From contig JAJZUS010000003.1 in assembly GCA_021848365.1 (NCBI GenBank), forward strand, positions 51,001 through 115,000: a DNA stretch of 64,000 bases, read 5' to 3'. The notes beneath the pieces were generated by a model that did not search any database, was not told the DNA's origin, and saw only the letters and a list, made by a program, of their open reading frames with translations. Shown here piece after piece: positions 1 through 8,812 of this stretch; within the stretch, counting starts at the first letter, position 1, and the number at the start of each line of letters is the position of its first letter. This stretch comes from Actinomycetes bacterium (lineage in GTDB: Bacteria > Actinomycetota > Acidimicrobiia > Acidimicrobiales > RAAP-2). The translations under genes and the position numbers were made by a program.

Positions 1-298
<298 letters not shown>

Positions 299-304
299 GT
301 GTGG

Positions 305-310
305 AGCGTA
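305..310 (-). promoter_or_regulatory. -10 hexamer of leaderless promoter for the DUF255 gene
   Basis: TACGCT on the minus strand, followed by a 6-base spacer and the GTG at 298. Transcription would begin at or next to the start codon. Confidence 0.6.
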
Positions 311-385
311 CCGACCCCGCCGCCCGGAGCGGAGGGCGGGGCTCGGTACCATCGGCTCGGACACGATGGACGACGGGAGCGGTCA

Positions 386-1357
386 GTGACGAATCCAATC
401 CGCTGGGGGATCATCAGCACGGGCCGAATCGCCCAGACCTTCGCCGACGATCTGCGGCGAATCGACGAAGGCGCGGCGGTTGCCGTCGGGTCGCGGGACC
501 GGGAGCGTGCCCGGGAGTTCGCCGAGCGCTACGGGATCCCCCACTACTACGACTCCTACGAGGAGCTGGTCGCCGATCCTGACGTGGAAGCCGTCTACGT
601 CGCGACCCCTCACCCGATGCACCGTCGCGACGCGCTCCTCGCACTCGGGCAGAAGAAGCACGTGCTGGTCGAGAAGGCCTTCACGATGAACGCCGCGGAG
701 GCGCGCGAGGTGGTCAGTGCGGCGCGGGGGGCGGACCGCTTCCTCATGGAGGCGATGTGGACCCGATTCCTGCCCCACGTCGTCGAGATCCGGCGCCTCC
801 TCTCTGACGGGGCGATCGGACCCCTCGTCGCCCTGCACGCGGATCACGGGAAATGGTTCGCGAAGGACCCAACGCATCGGCTGTTCGCCCCCGAGCTCGG
901 CGGAGGCGCCCTGCTCGATCTCGGCGTCTATCCGGTCTCGTTCGCGTCGATGGTGCTGGGCGCGCCCCGGCGCGTCGAGGCGCTCGTCGACCCGGCCTTC
1001 ACGGGAGTGGACGGGCAGACATCGATGCTGTTCGGCTACGAGAGTGGGGCGCACGCCGTCCTCACGTGTACGTCGCGGGCGCGTAGCGCGTCACGGGCCA
1101 GCATCATCGGTGAAGACGGCCGCATCGAGATCGAGGGCGACTTCTACGCGCCGACGGCGTTCTCGCTGGTGAGTCGCTCGGGGGCGACGTCGCGTGTCGA
1201 GATCCCGGTGGAGGGCCGCGGCCTCCAGTTCCAGGCCGTCGAAGTCCACGACTGCGTGAGGTCCGGACGGCACGAAAGTTCGATCATGCCGCTCGACGAG
1301 ACGGTCGAGATCATGGCGACGATGGACGCGGTACTGGAGCGGCTCACGCGAGGGTGA
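386..1357 (+). CDS. Gfo/Idh/MocA-family NAD(P)-dependent oxidoreductase
   Basis: A 323-residue protein. The N-terminal Rossmann fold begins RWGIISTGRIAQTF, the glycine-rich dinucleotide loop. EKAFTMN matches the EKP-type active-site loop, and GGGALLDLGVYPV is the usual substrate-domain motif. The closest family type is the dihydrodiol dehydrogenase / glucose-fructose oxidoreductase group. Substrate cannot be told, but the sugar ABC transporter just downstream makes a sugar derivative plausible. The reading frame is open back to 125, but homology begins at the GTG at 386, with GGGAG a few bases before it. A TACCAT hexamer at 347-352 is a possible -10 box. Confidence 0.9.
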   Translation: MTNPIRWGIISTGRIAQTFADDLRRIDEGAAVAVGSRDRERAREFAERYGIPHYYDSYEELVADPDVEAVYVATPHPMHRRDALLALGQKKHVLVEKAFTMNAAEAREVVSAARGADRFLMEAMWTRFLPHVVEIRRLLSDGAIGPLVALHADHGKWFAKDPTHRLFAPELGGGALLDLGVYPVSFASMVLGAPRRVEALVDPAFTGVDGQTSMLFGYESGAHAVLTCTSRARSASRASIIGEDGRIEIEGDFYAPTAFSLVSRSGATSRVEIPVEGRGLQFQAVEVHDCVRSGRHESSIMPLDETVEIMATMDAVLERLTRG

Positions 1358-1422
1358 GTCGATCCCTCGGGGGTGCTGCGGCGTCGCGCGACGGGGGTGC
1401 TAAGTTGCCCGATTGGGCATCC

Positions 1423-1440
1423 GTTCACCGGATGTTCACC
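1423..1440 (+). promoter_or_regulatory. PHO-box-like direct repeat (GTTCACC-N4-GTTCACC)
   Basis: Two perfect GTTCACC heptamers start at 1423 and 1434, an 11-base period that puts both on one face of the helix. This matches the PHO-box unit described for Streptomyces PhoP. It lies 55 bases upstream of the sugar-binding protein start. A shorter inverted repeat, TGCCC-GATT-GGGCA, lies at 1406-1419. Binding by a PhoP-like regulator is inferred. Confidence 0.45.
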
Positions 1441-1458
1441 TTGCAGTAAGCACAAAAG

Positions 1459-1473
1459 GGCGACTCTGTCGCC
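1459..1473. promoter_or_regulatory. Perfect inverted repeat GGCGAC-TCT-GTCGCC upstream of the sugar transporter
   Basis: Six-base arms around a 3-base centre, 21 bases before the ATG at 1495. It could be an operator for a local sugar regulator or a hairpin in the 5' leader. No regulator gene is adjacent. Confidence 0.4.
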
Positions 1474-1494
1474 ACCTAAATGGTTGGGGAGAAT

Positions 1495-2724
1495 ATGAGA
1501 ATCAAGACAGCGCGTAGCCTCGCGTCTGCCGTCATGGTGGGCAGCCTCGCGGTTGCCATGATGCCGGTGATGAGCTCGGCAGCGACACCGACCGTCTCGG
1601 ACAGTACGTTCAACTCGAATTTCTCGACGATGACGTACCTCCGGGCGATCGCGGCCAAGGGCAAGGGGAAGATTGCCGTCATCCTGCCGGACACCGTGTC
1701 GTCGACGCGGTACACGGAGTTTGACGCGCCGTACCTGAAGAAGGCCTTCCTCAAGGCCGGCGTTCCGGCGAGCCAGTTCATCATCCAGAACGCCCAGGGC
1801 AGCACCAGCACGCAGCTGACCGACGCCCAGGCGGACATCACCAACGGCGCGAAGGTGCTGCTGGTGGACCCGCTCGACTCGACGACGGGTGCCGCCATCG
1901 AGAAGTACGCGAAGGCGCGTGGTGTGAAGGTCATCGACTACGACCGCCTGACGCTGGGTGGGTCGCGGGCCTACTACGTGAGCTTCAACAACGTGTCGGT
2001 GGGAACGCTGATCGGTAAGGGCCTGCTCTCGTGCATCACGGCCTGGAAGGTGAAGAAGCCGGTGGTTTACGTGATGAAGGGCTCGCCGACCGACAACAAC
2101 GCGACGCTGTTCGCTCAGGGCTACGACGCGGTGCTGAACGCCCACGGCTACAACACCAAGTCCGGCTCGGCCAACACGATCCTGGAGAACACCGGTACCT
2201 GGACGCCCTCGGTCGCCCAGACGGACTTCCAGGGTGCCTACGCCGCTCACCCGAACATCAACGCGGTCGTGACGCCGAACGACGAGAACGCCGCGCCGAT
2301 CATCAGCTACCTGCAGAGCAAGGGTCTCAAGCCGCGCACGATCCCGTTCACGGGTCAGGACGCGACGCTCACCGGCTTCCAGAACATCATCTCCGGCTAC
2401 CAGTGCGGAACCGTGTACAAGCCGATCTGGCTCGAGGCGCAGGCCGCCGCGGCCCTCGCCGTGTACCTGCGCGCCGGCATGACGCCCCCGTCGGGCCTGG
2501 CGAACGGCTACACGACCGACTCCATGGCGACCAGCCCGGCCCTGCGCAACGTGCGCTCGGTGCTGCTGCAGGCTACCTGGGTCACCCCGAACCTGATCGA
2601 GCGCACGGTCATCAAGGACCACGTGATCACCGCGTCGCAGCTGTGCACCAAGACAGCTCCGACGGTGGCGGGAACGACGGTTCCGACCTACGCCCAGGAC
2701 TGCAAGACCTACGGCATCAAGTAG
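1495..2724 (+). CDS. Sugar ABC transporter substrate-binding protein, xylose (XylF) type
   Basis: A 409-residue secreted binding protein. It begins with a signal peptide: MRIKTAR, a hydrophobic stretch, then a likely cleavage after MSSAA. The mature part is a periplasmic-binding-protein fold of the ribose/xylose group, with GAKVLLVDPLDS, KVIDYDRL and the hinge-side TPNDENAAPI in place of the usual xylose ANDG motif. There is no lipobox, which is unusual for a monoderm actinobacterium. The ATG at 1495 is preferred over 1480 because GGGGAG lies just before it. It is the first gene of a three-gene transporter operon. Substrate is inferred, not shown. Confidence 0.9.
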   Translation: MRIKTARSLASAVMVGSLAVAMMPVMSSAATPTVSDSTFNSNFSTMTYLRAIAAKGKGKIAVILPDTVSSTRYTEFDAPYLKKAFLKAGVPASQFIIQNAQGSTSTQLTDAQADITNGAKVLLVDPLDSTTGAAIEKYAKARGVKVIDYDRLTLGGSRAYYVSFNNVSVGTLIGKGLLSCITAWKVKKPVVYVMKGSPTDNNATLFAQGYDAVLNAHGYNTKSGSANTILENTGTWTPSVAQTDFQGAYAAHPNINAVVTPNDENAAPIISYLQSKGLKPRTIPFTGQDATLTGFQNIISGYQCGTVYKPIWLEAQAAAALAVYLRAGMTPPSGLANGYTTDSMATSPALRNVRSVLLQATWVTPNLIERTVIKDHVITASQLCTKTAPTVAGTTVPTYAQDCKTYGIK

Positions 2725-2737
2725 TTAGGTAGATCTG

Positions 2738-3559
2738 ATGACGACCCCCGGACCGACGAACGGACCGTCGACGCGTCCCGGACCGGCGACGGCCGCCGGT
2801 CCGGGGGTCGACTCATCATCCCTGCTCAGCCTGCGCGGAATCAGTAAGCACTTCGGGGCCGTCGAGGCCCTGAAGCACGTGGACCTCGACGTCCCGGCCG
2901 GTCAGGTCACCGCCCTGATCGGTGACAACGGAGCCGGCAAGTCGACCCTCATCAAGGCGATCGCCGGCATCTACGAACCCTCCGGAGGCGAGATCTTCTG
3001 GGAGGGCCGTAAGGTCTCGATCCACACCCCCCGGGCAGCCGAGGAGTTGGGGATTGCCACCGTGTACCAGGACCTCGCCCTCTGCGACAACCTGGACATC
3101 GTCGAGAACATGTTCCTCGGCCACGAGAAGACCCGTACCGGAGTGCTCGACGAGATCGCGATGGAGCTGCGAACCAAGGAGGTCCTCGCGGACCTGTCCG
3201 TCTCGACGGTGAGTTCGGTGCGACAGCTGGTGGGGTCCCTCTCCGGTGGGCAGCGTCAAGCGATCGCCGTCGCTCGCGCGGTCATGCACGAGTCGAAACT
3301 CGTGATCATGGACGAGCCCACCGCGGCGCTCGGTGTGTCCCAGACGGCCCAGGTCCTCGACCTCATCAAGCGCCTGGCGGCCCGCGGCATCGCGGTGATC
3401 GTGATCTCGCACAACCTCACCGACGTGTTCGCCGTCGCCGACCGAATCGCCGTGATGTACCTCGGGAATCTGGTCAGCAGCGGACCCGTGGTCAACTACG
3501 ACCCGGCGAGCGCCGTCGACCTTATCACGACCGGCGAGAGCTCTCGCACGGCCGCGTGA
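2738..3559 (+). CDS. Sugar ABC transporter ATP-binding protein, single ATPase domain
   Basis: A 273-residue protein, 13 bases after the binding-protein gene. It has one complete ABC cassette: Walker A GDNGAGKST at residues 62-70, signature LSGGQRQ at 168-174, Walker B LVIMDEP at 188-194 and H-loop His225. Most xylose and ribose systems (XylG, RbsA) carry two tandem cassettes in about 500 residues. This single-cassette form resembles the FrcA/ABC-2 group, so it would act as a homodimer. The first 28 residues are Pro/Gly/Thr-rich and probably disordered. Confidence 0.93.
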   Translation: MTTPGPTNGPSTRPGPATAAGPGVDSSSLLSLRGISKHFGAVEALKHVDLDVPAGQVTALIGDNGAGKSTLIKAIAGIYEPSGGEIFWEGRKVSIHTPRAAEELGIATVYQDLALCDNLDIVENMFLGHEKTRTGVLDEIAMELRTKEVLADLSVSTVSSVRQLVGSLSGGQRQAIAVARAVMHESKLVIMDEPTAALGVSQTAQVLDLIKRLAARGIAVIVISHNLTDVFAVADRIAVMYLGNLVSSGPVVNYDPASAVDLITTGESSRTAA

Positions 3560-3595
3560 CGGCTCCGGCCCCTTCAATTCAAAGGATTCGCAATA

Positions 3596-4834
3596 GTGTC
3601 TGACGCCGGCTCGACCCCAGCGGCCACCTCCGACGGCCGCACCTCGGCGATGGGGCAGTTCCGTCGCCTGCGCCAAGGCGACCTCGGGCTGGTCCCCGTG
3701 CTCATCGGCCTCCTGGTGCTGGTGGTCTACTTCCAGGTCCGCAACACGGTCTTCCTGTCCGCGGGCAACCTCACGAACCTCTTCATCCAGGCGACGATCT
3801 TCATCCTCCTCGCCATGGCCGAGACCTGGCTCCTCCTGCTCGGCGAGATCGACCTCTCGGTGGGATACGTCTCCGCGCTCGGCGCGACCTTCGCCGTGAT
3901 CCTGCTCGACCAGCAGTTCCACTGGCCCTGGTACGCCGCCATCCTCGTCGCGATCGCGACGACGACCGCCATCGGGACCCTGCAGGGATTCCTGATCATC
4001 AAGCTCCGACTTCCCTCGTTCATCGTCACCCTGGCGGGCCTGCTCGGGTGGGAGGGGGTCCTCATCTTCTCGATCGACCGCCAGGGAACGGGCGGCACGA
4101 TCCCGGTGCAGGAGAAGGTCCTCTACGACCTGGTGAACGCCAACCTGTCGCCCCTCGCGACCTGGATCTTCCTCATGGCCTCGATCGCCATCTTCTGCTG
4201 GATCATCATCCGCCACGACCAGTCTCGTCGCTCGAGTGGACTCGACTCGGTGTCGACGTGGATCACCTGGGCCAAGGTGGCCGCGCTGGTCATCTCGGGC
4301 ATCGTCCTCGTGTTGATCTTCAACACCAACCGGGGCAGTTTCACCGTGCTGCACGGGATGCCGTACGCCATCCCCGTGGACATCGTCATGCTGGCGGGGG
4401 CTAGCTTCATCCTCACCCGCACGAAGGCCGGCCGCTACATCTACGCGATCGGTGGCAACGCCGAAGCGGCACGCCGAGCCGGTATCAACGTGGACCGGTA
4501 CCGCCTGCTCGCCTTCATCCTCACCGGGGTGACCGCCGGTGTGGCGGGACTGCTGTACGCGTCGCGGCTGGGGGGCATCTCGGACGGCGTGGACGGGGGA
4601 AACCTGGTCCTGCTCGCCGTCGCCTCGGCCGTCATCGGCGGGACGAGCCTGTTCGGGGGGCGCGGCAAGATGGTGAACGCCGTCATCGGTGGTCTCGTCA
4701 TCGCGACGATCTACAACGGGATGGCCCTCATCGACATGAGTGCGGCGACGCAGTTCATCGCTACCGCTATCGTCCTCGTCGTCGCCGTCACGATGGACTC
4801 CCTGGCCCGGCGCGGCAGCACCGTCACTCGCTGA
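3596..4834 (+). CDS. Sugar ABC transporter permease, XylH/RbsC family
   Basis: A 412-residue integral membrane protein of the BPD_transp_2 family with about ten hydrophobic segments. Family hallmarks include the EIDLSVG motif near residue 85, NAEAARRAGINVDRYR in the conserved cytoplasmic loop that contacts the ATPase, and GGTSLFGGRG. Starts at GTG 3596 with AAAGGATT upstream. It completes the transporter begun at 1495. No xylose isomerase or kinase gene follows, so the substrate is inferred from family resemblance only. Confidence 0.93.
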   Translation: MSDAGSTPAATSDGRTSAMGQFRRLRQGDLGLVPVLIGLLVLVVYFQVRNTVFLSAGNLTNLFIQATIFILLAMAETWLLLLGEIDLSVGYVSALGATFAVILLDQQFHWPWYAAILVAIATTTAIGTLQGFLIIKLRLPSFIVTLAGLLGWEGVLIFSIDRQGTGGTIPVQEKVLYDLVNANLSPLATWIFLMASIAIFCWIIIRHDQSRRSSGLDSVSTWITWAKVAALVISGIVLVLIFNTNRGSFTVLHGMPYAIPVDIVMLAGASFILTRTKAGRYIYAIGGNAEAARRAGINVDRYRLLAFILTGVTAGVAGLLYASRLGGISDGVDGGNLVLLAVASAVIGGTSLFGGRGKMVNAVIGGLVIATIYNGMALIDMSAATQFIATAIVLVVAVTMDSLARRGSTVTR

Positions 4835-4908
4835 GCGATCACTGGTCTCGTCACCCGCCCGAGGCGGTCCATCCGTTCTGCGCGCGGCGCGCGGGAGGAG
4901 CGACCCGT

Positions 4909-6018
4909 TCAGTGGAGATACGGCAGGTCGGCCCGGCGGATCTTCCCGCTGTCCGTGCGGGGGATAGCCGCGACGTAGCGGATCTCCTTGGGCTTCGCCC
5001 ACGGGCCGATCGCCTCGGCGGCGACCGTGACGAGGCTGTCATCGACCCGTCGCCCATCGGTGACCACGAGCGCGACCAACCGGTCACCCCACTCGTCGTC
5101 GGGAACCGCCGTGACGGCCACGTCCCGGACGCCCCCCACGGAAGCGAGGACGGCTTCAAGGTCGTCGGGCCAGACCTTCTCGCCCCCCGTGTTGATCACG
5201 TAGGCCCGTCGACCACTCACGTGGAGTCGACCGTCAACGATCTCGGCGGCGTCACCGGTCGGGAACCAGTCGTCTCGACCATCGGGGCCGGTCGCCGAGG
5301 GGCGGGGACGATCCCGGTAGGAGCGGAACAGGGTCGGAGAGCGGACGAGGAGCTCGCCGTCGCTCGTGGAGATCTCGACCTCGGGCAACGGCCGACCGTC
5401 GTACACGACGCCCGAGCCCGTCTCGGTCATTCCCCAGGTCGTGACGACGTTCGCTGGTCGGTCGGTCGGTGGACGGGCTCCACCGAGGAGGACGGTCCGA
5501 AAACCGGAGAGGTCGTAGCGGCTCAGGTGCGCGCGGACGACCGCGACGTGGGTCGCGCCCCGCTCGAGCGCGAGGTCGAAGCGGTCGCTCGGGGCCCACA
5601 CCAGGCTGGCGTCATCCAGGACCGCGCGGAGGATGACGGCGAGTCCCCCGATATGGACCGCGGGCAGGCAGGGGAACCAAGCGGGCGGACGGTCGTCGCG
5701 CAGCGTCGCCTGGGTGAGTCGGGCGCTCGCTCGCAGGGCGTCCCACGTGATCTCCGCCGCCTTGGGGGCGCCGCTCGAACCGGAGGTGAGGACGACCGCC
5801 CCCACCTCGTCGTCGACCGTCCCTCCGTCCGAGAGCCGGTGTCGTCCGTCCGCGTCCCACACTTCGGTGACGCCGAGCACGTCGAGGGCTGCGCGACGGG
5901 CCCGGGGACTCCACCGAGAATCGACCACGGTCACCGCGTCACCTTCGCTAGCGCAGGCTCGAACGGCGTCTTCCAGCCGGGGCCCGAGCGGAAGATCGAG
6001 TGCCACGAGGGAGGCCAC
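4909..6018 (-). CDS. menE: o-Succinylbenzoate--CoA ligase
   Basis: A 369-residue ANL-superfamily AMP-forming ligase, short for MenE. It has the phosphate loop VVLTSGSSGAPK, the TWGMTETGSG motif, PTGDAAEIVDGRLHVSGR (adenylate-binding Asp and hinge) and the C-terminal catalytic Lys in DSGKIRRADL. Its setting beside menB, menA, menH and menD gives the assignment: activation of o-succinylbenzoate to its CoA thioester in menaquinone synthesis. The N-terminal domain is trimmed to about 110 residues before the P-loop. The GTG start at 6018 has a TAGCAT box exactly 6 bases upstream. It converges on the transporter permease. Confidence 0.9.
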   Translation of the reverse strand: MASLVALDLPLGPRLEDAVRACASEGDAVTVVDSRWSPRARRAALDVLGVTEVWDADGRHRLSDGGTVDDEVGAVVLTSGSSGAPKAAEITWDALRASARLTQATLRDDRPPAWFPCLPAVHIGGLAVILRAVLDDASLVWAPSDRFDLALERGATHVAVVRAHLSRYDLSGFRTVLLGGARPPTDRPANVVTTWGMTETGSGVVYDGRPLPEVEISTSDGELLVRSPTLFRSYRDRPRPSATGPDGRDDWFPTGDAAEIVDGRLHVSGRRAYVINTGGEKVWPDDLEAVLASVGGVRDVAVTAVPDDEWGDRLVALVVTDGRRVDDSLVTVAAEAIGPWAKPKEIRYVAAIPRTDSGKIRRADLPYLH

Positions 6019-6024
6019 GGTGCG

Positions 6025-6030
6025 ATGCTA
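6025..6030 (-). promoter_or_regulatory. -10 hexamer of leaderless promoter for menE
   Basis: TAGCAT on the minus strand with a 6-base spacer to the GTG at 6018. Confidence 0.6.
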
Positions 6031-6083
6031 GGGGTCGGCGAGAGGGGGACGGCGCCGGGGAGGCACCGCCGGACGCGCGGCCC

Positions 6084-6305
6084 GTGACGCGTGAGGCGCG
6101 CTACACCGAGTACCTGTTGGGTTCGGTACACGGCGAGACGGGGGCCGAGCTCCACCTGCTGGACGAGGATCCGCTGGAGCGCGAGAACCGCGGTCCGGAC
6201 CCGGCGCTACGCGCCCTGCGCGGTGAGCTCCATCAGCGACGGCGGGACCACGAGTGGCGACGGGCCGACCGGGCGACACCGGGCACTTTGGTCGCGCCCG
6301 TCTAG
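6084..6305 (+). CDS. Small hypothetical protein (73 aa)
   Basis: An unrecognised, charged, Arg/Glu-rich product beginning with GTG at 6084 and ending before menB. The third codon positions are overwhelmingly G or C, as in the neighbouring real genes. However, no clear ribosome-binding site or -10 box sits at the right distance, and the protein has no recognisable domain. It fills the space between the divergent menE and menB genes. It could equally be a non-coding spacer whose base composition mimics coding sequence. Confidence 0.4.
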   Translation: MTREARYTEYLLGSVHGETGAELHLLDEDPLERENRGPDPALRALRGELHQRRRDHEWRRADRATPGTLVAPV

Positions 6306-6314
6306 GGGGGCCGG

Positions 6315-6320
6315 TAGCGT
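6315..6320 (+). promoter_or_regulatory. -10 hexamer of leaderless promoter for menB
   Basis: TAGCGT, 6-base spacer, then the ATG at 6327. Confidence 0.6.
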
Positions 6321-6326
6321 AGTCCC

Positions 6327-7220
6327 ATGACCGAGACCGTTATTCAGGGACCCCCCGTCGACTCCGTGGATCGATTCCGCACGATCGATCTGCCCTCGTG
6401 GCAGCGGTCGGGCAGCTACCAGGACATCATCTACGAAGTTGCGGAGGGCATCGCTCGGATCACCATCAACCGCCCCGAGCGGCGTAACGCCTTTCGCCCG
6501 CAGACCCTCTTCGAGCTCTCCCGAGCGTTCGAGGCGGCGCGGGACGACACTTCCGTGGGCGTGATCGTCCTGACCGGAGCGGGACCCGACGCCTTCTGCT
6601 CCGGCGGGGACCAGAAGATTCGGGGCAACGACGGCTACATCGGCGACGACGAGGTGGCCCAGCAGGGCATCGGGCGGCTTAACGTGCTGGATCTGCAGAT
6701 CCAGATCCGACGGCTCCCGAAGCCGGTGATCGCTCAGGTGGCCGGGTACGCCATCGGGGGAGGGCACATCCTTCACCTCGTCTGCGACCTCACCATCGCG
6801 GCCGACAACGCTCGATTCGGCCAGACCGGCCCGAAGGTCGGTTCGTTCGACGGCGGTTACGGGTCGTCACTGCTGGCGCGCACCATCGGACTCAAGCGGG
6901 CCAAGGAAGTCTGGTTCCTGTGTCGGCAGTACGACGCTGCTACGGCCTACGACTGGGGCCTCGTGAACGCGGTCGTCCCCCTCACGGACCTCGAGCGCGA
7001 AACGGTGGCGTGGTGCCGACAGATCCTGACGCTGTCGCCCCTGGCCCTCCGAATGCTGAAGGCCGGCTTCAACGCGGCCGACGACGGTCTCGCCGGGGTG
7101 CAACAACTCGCGGGTGACGCCACCATGCTCTTCTACATGTCCGAGGAGGGCCAGGAGGGGCGCAACGCCTTCGTCGAGCACCGCGCCCCCGACTTCTCGC
7201 GCTTCCCCAAGCGACCGTGA
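6327..7220 (+). CDS. menB: 1,4-Dihydroxy-2-naphthoyl-CoA synthase
   Basis: A 297-residue crotonase-fold enzyme that closes the second ring of the naphthoquinone from o-succinylbenzoyl-CoA. MenB-specific features are visible: [11 protein letters not shown] (oxyanion loop and the GGDQ signature), [35 protein letters not shown] and the C-terminal [14 protein letters not shown]. The length is typical of MenB. It is followed by menA with a 4-base overlap, so the two are co-translated. Leaderless promoter architecture is present at the ATG. Confidence 0.97.
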   Translation: MTETVIQGPPVDSVDRFRTIDLPSWQRSGSYQDIIYEVAEGIARITINRPERRNAFRPQTLFELSRAFEAARDDTSVGVIVLTGAGPDAFCSGGDQKIRGNDGYIGDDEVAQQGIGRLNVLDLQIQIRRLPKPVIAQVAGYAIGGGHILHLVCDLTIAADNARFGQTGPKVGSFDGGYGSSLLARTIGLKRAKEVWFLCRQYDAATAYDWGLVNAVVPLTDLERETVAWCRQILTLSPLALRMLKAGFNAADDGLAGVQQLAGDATMLFYMSEEGQEGRNAFVEHRAPDFSRFPKRP

Positions 7221-8077
7221 CGCCCGGTCCCGTCGCCCGCTGGGTGCAGGCGGCGAGACCGCGGACCCTACCGGCCGCCGTCGTCCCGGTGGTCACGGGC
7301 GCGGCGCTCGTCCGTCCCGCGAGCATCGCCTGGCTCAACTCGATACTCGCCGCGATCGTGGCTCTGGCACTCCAGGTCGGGACCAATTACGCGAACGACT
7401 ATTCGGACGGCGTCCGGGGGACCGACGCCCAGCGCGTTGGCCCCTTTCGCCTGACGGCCTCCGGACTCGTCTCCCCGGCCCGCGTGCGGGCGGCGGCCGC
7501 GATGGCCTTCGGCATCGCGGCCCTCAGCGGACTCCTCCTCGCCGCTCGGACGTCGTGGTGGCTCGTCGCCTTGGGGGCGACGGCCATTCTCGCGGGCTAC
7601 CTGTACACCGGGGGACCCAAGCCCTACGGGTACCTGGGCCTGGGCGAGGTCTTCGTCCTCGCGTACTTCGGATTCCTCGCGACGGTTGGCACCGTCTACG
7701 CGCAGGGCCACGGATTCGGGGCGCACGCCTGGTGGTTGGGTCTGGCGACGGGCTCTATGGCGGTGGCCCTTCTCGAAGCCAACAACCTGCGCGACGTGGC
7801 CGGCGATCGCGCCTCGGGCAAGCGAACCCTGGCCGCTCGACTCGGTCGGCGCCGGGCCGCGTGGCTCTACGTGGTGGCGGTCCTCGGAGTGGTCGTCGGT
7901 GTCGTGGGGGCGGGGGAGCCCCTCGCGGCCGTCCTCGCGGCGATCGCGTACGCACCGGGCGTCCGAACGGCGTTCTCGCCACGCGAGGGGCGGGATCTGC
8001 TGCCCCTGCTTCTCTACTCCTCGAGGGTCCAGCTGGGTCTTGGCGCCCTACTCGTCGTCGTCTTCGTCTTGCGCTAG
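7217..8077 (+). CDS. menA: 1,4-Dihydroxy-2-naphthoate polyprenyltransferase
   Basis: A 286-residue UbiA-family membrane prenyltransferase that attaches the polyprenyl tail to form demethylmenaquinone. Both Asp-rich Mg-diphosphate motifs are present: [11 protein letters not shown] in the first half and [18 protein letters not shown] in the second. Eight or nine hydrophobic segments follow the family pattern. The GTG start overlaps the menB stop. The last 30 bases overlap the end of menH, which runs the other way. The MenG/UbiE methyltransferase that would finish the pathway is not in this window. Confidence 0.96.
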   Translation: MTPGPVARWVQAARPRTLPAAVVPVVTGAALVRPASIAWLNSILAAIVALALQVGTNYANDYSDGVRGTDAQRVGPFRLTASGLVSPARVRAAAAMAFGIAALSGLLLAARTSWWLVALGATAILAGYLYTGGPKPYGYLGLGEVFVLAYFGFLATVGTVYAQGHGFGAHAWWLGLATGSMAVALLEANNLRDVAGDRASGKRTLAARLGRRRAAWLYVVAVLGVVVGVVGAGEPLAAVLAAIAYAPGVRTAFSPREGRDLLPLLLYSSRVQLGLGALLVVVFVLR

Positions 8078-8812
8078 GAAGCCCTCGACGAGGCGAGCGG
8101 TGGCCCCGGGCTGCTCGAGGTGGGCGGCGTGTCCGGCGTCGGGGACGACGTCGGATCGTCCGTTGGCCACGGACTCGCCGATGGCCCGGGCCTCGAGGGA
8201 GAACTTCGCGTCACGCTGTCCGGCGAGGGCGAGGGTGGGGGCACGCACCTCGGCGAGGCGATCGCCTATCCACTGCTGGGTTCCGGTGCCCGCGTCGCGC
8301 AGCGATCGGGCGAGGCCGTCGGCGTCGCGACTGCGAGACGCCCGCTCGAGGGGGTCGGTCGGTAGGCCGGCGAAGAGAGGTTGGGCCAGCCACTCCGTGA
8401 GGAACGCCTCGACGCCGATGCGACCCACACGCTGGGCCAGCGCGTGGTCCCGTTCGCGCCGGGTGCGTCGTTCGATCGGATCGGAGATGCCCCGCGTCGC
8501 ACCGAGCACGACGAGGCGGCGCACCGTCTGCGGGTGGGCGAGGGCCACGTGGAGTGCCACGCGCCCCCCCATGGAGTAGCCCCCGAGGTCGACGGGCTCC
8601 TCGACGGCACCAGCGACCAGGTCGGCGATCTCGACGAGGGAGCCCCCCAGGGCGGCGGCTTCACCGTGTCCGGGCAGGTCCAGGGTCAGGATCGTCCGGC
8701 GTTCTGCCAGAATGGACCGGAAACGGGCGGCGGATGAGCGGGTCTGGGTAAAGCCGTGCAGCCACAGCAGTGGCGGGCCCTCCCCGATGCGGTCCACGCG
8801 AAGGAGTGACAT
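8048..8812 (-). CDS. menH: Alpha/beta hydrolase, probable SHCHC synthase (MenH)
   Basis: A 254-residue alpha/beta-hydrolase with the oxyanion HGFTQTRSSA segment, the nucleophile elbow GGYSMGG (Ser around residue 98), a candidate acid in the LAGQRDAKF loop and the C-terminal His in DAGHAAHLEQP. These features and its place between menA and menD fit MenH, which eliminates pyruvate from SEPHCHC to give SHCHC. It is transcribed against menA and menD. Its ATG and the menD TTG share base 8812. A TACGCT box lies 8 bases upstream of the ATG. Confidence 0.88.
   Translation of the reverse strand: MSLLRVDRIGEGPPLLWLHGFTQTRSSAARFRSILAERRTILTLDLPGHGEAAALGGSLVEIADLVAGAVEEPVDLGGYSMGGRVALHVALAHPQTVRRLVVLGATRGISDPIERRTRRERDHALAQRVGRIGVEAFLTEWLAQPLFAGLPTDPLERASRSRDADGLARSLRDAGTGTQQWIGDRLAEVRAPTLALAGQRDAKFSLEARAIGESVANGRSDVVPDAGHAAHLEQPGATARLVEGFLAQDEDDDE

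Noticed and set aside
4835..4908. GC-rich palindrome CTGCGCGCGGCGCGCGGGAG as a terminator between the permease and menE
   Set aside because: There is no T-run on either side, and simple GC alternation arises often at this base composition.
2816..5002. A 728-codon open frame on the minus strand opposite the sugar transporter and menE
   Set aside because: It is a shadow of high-G+C genes on the other strand: very rich in Asp/Arg/His/Gly, with no domain, while the plus-strand proteins are clear family members.
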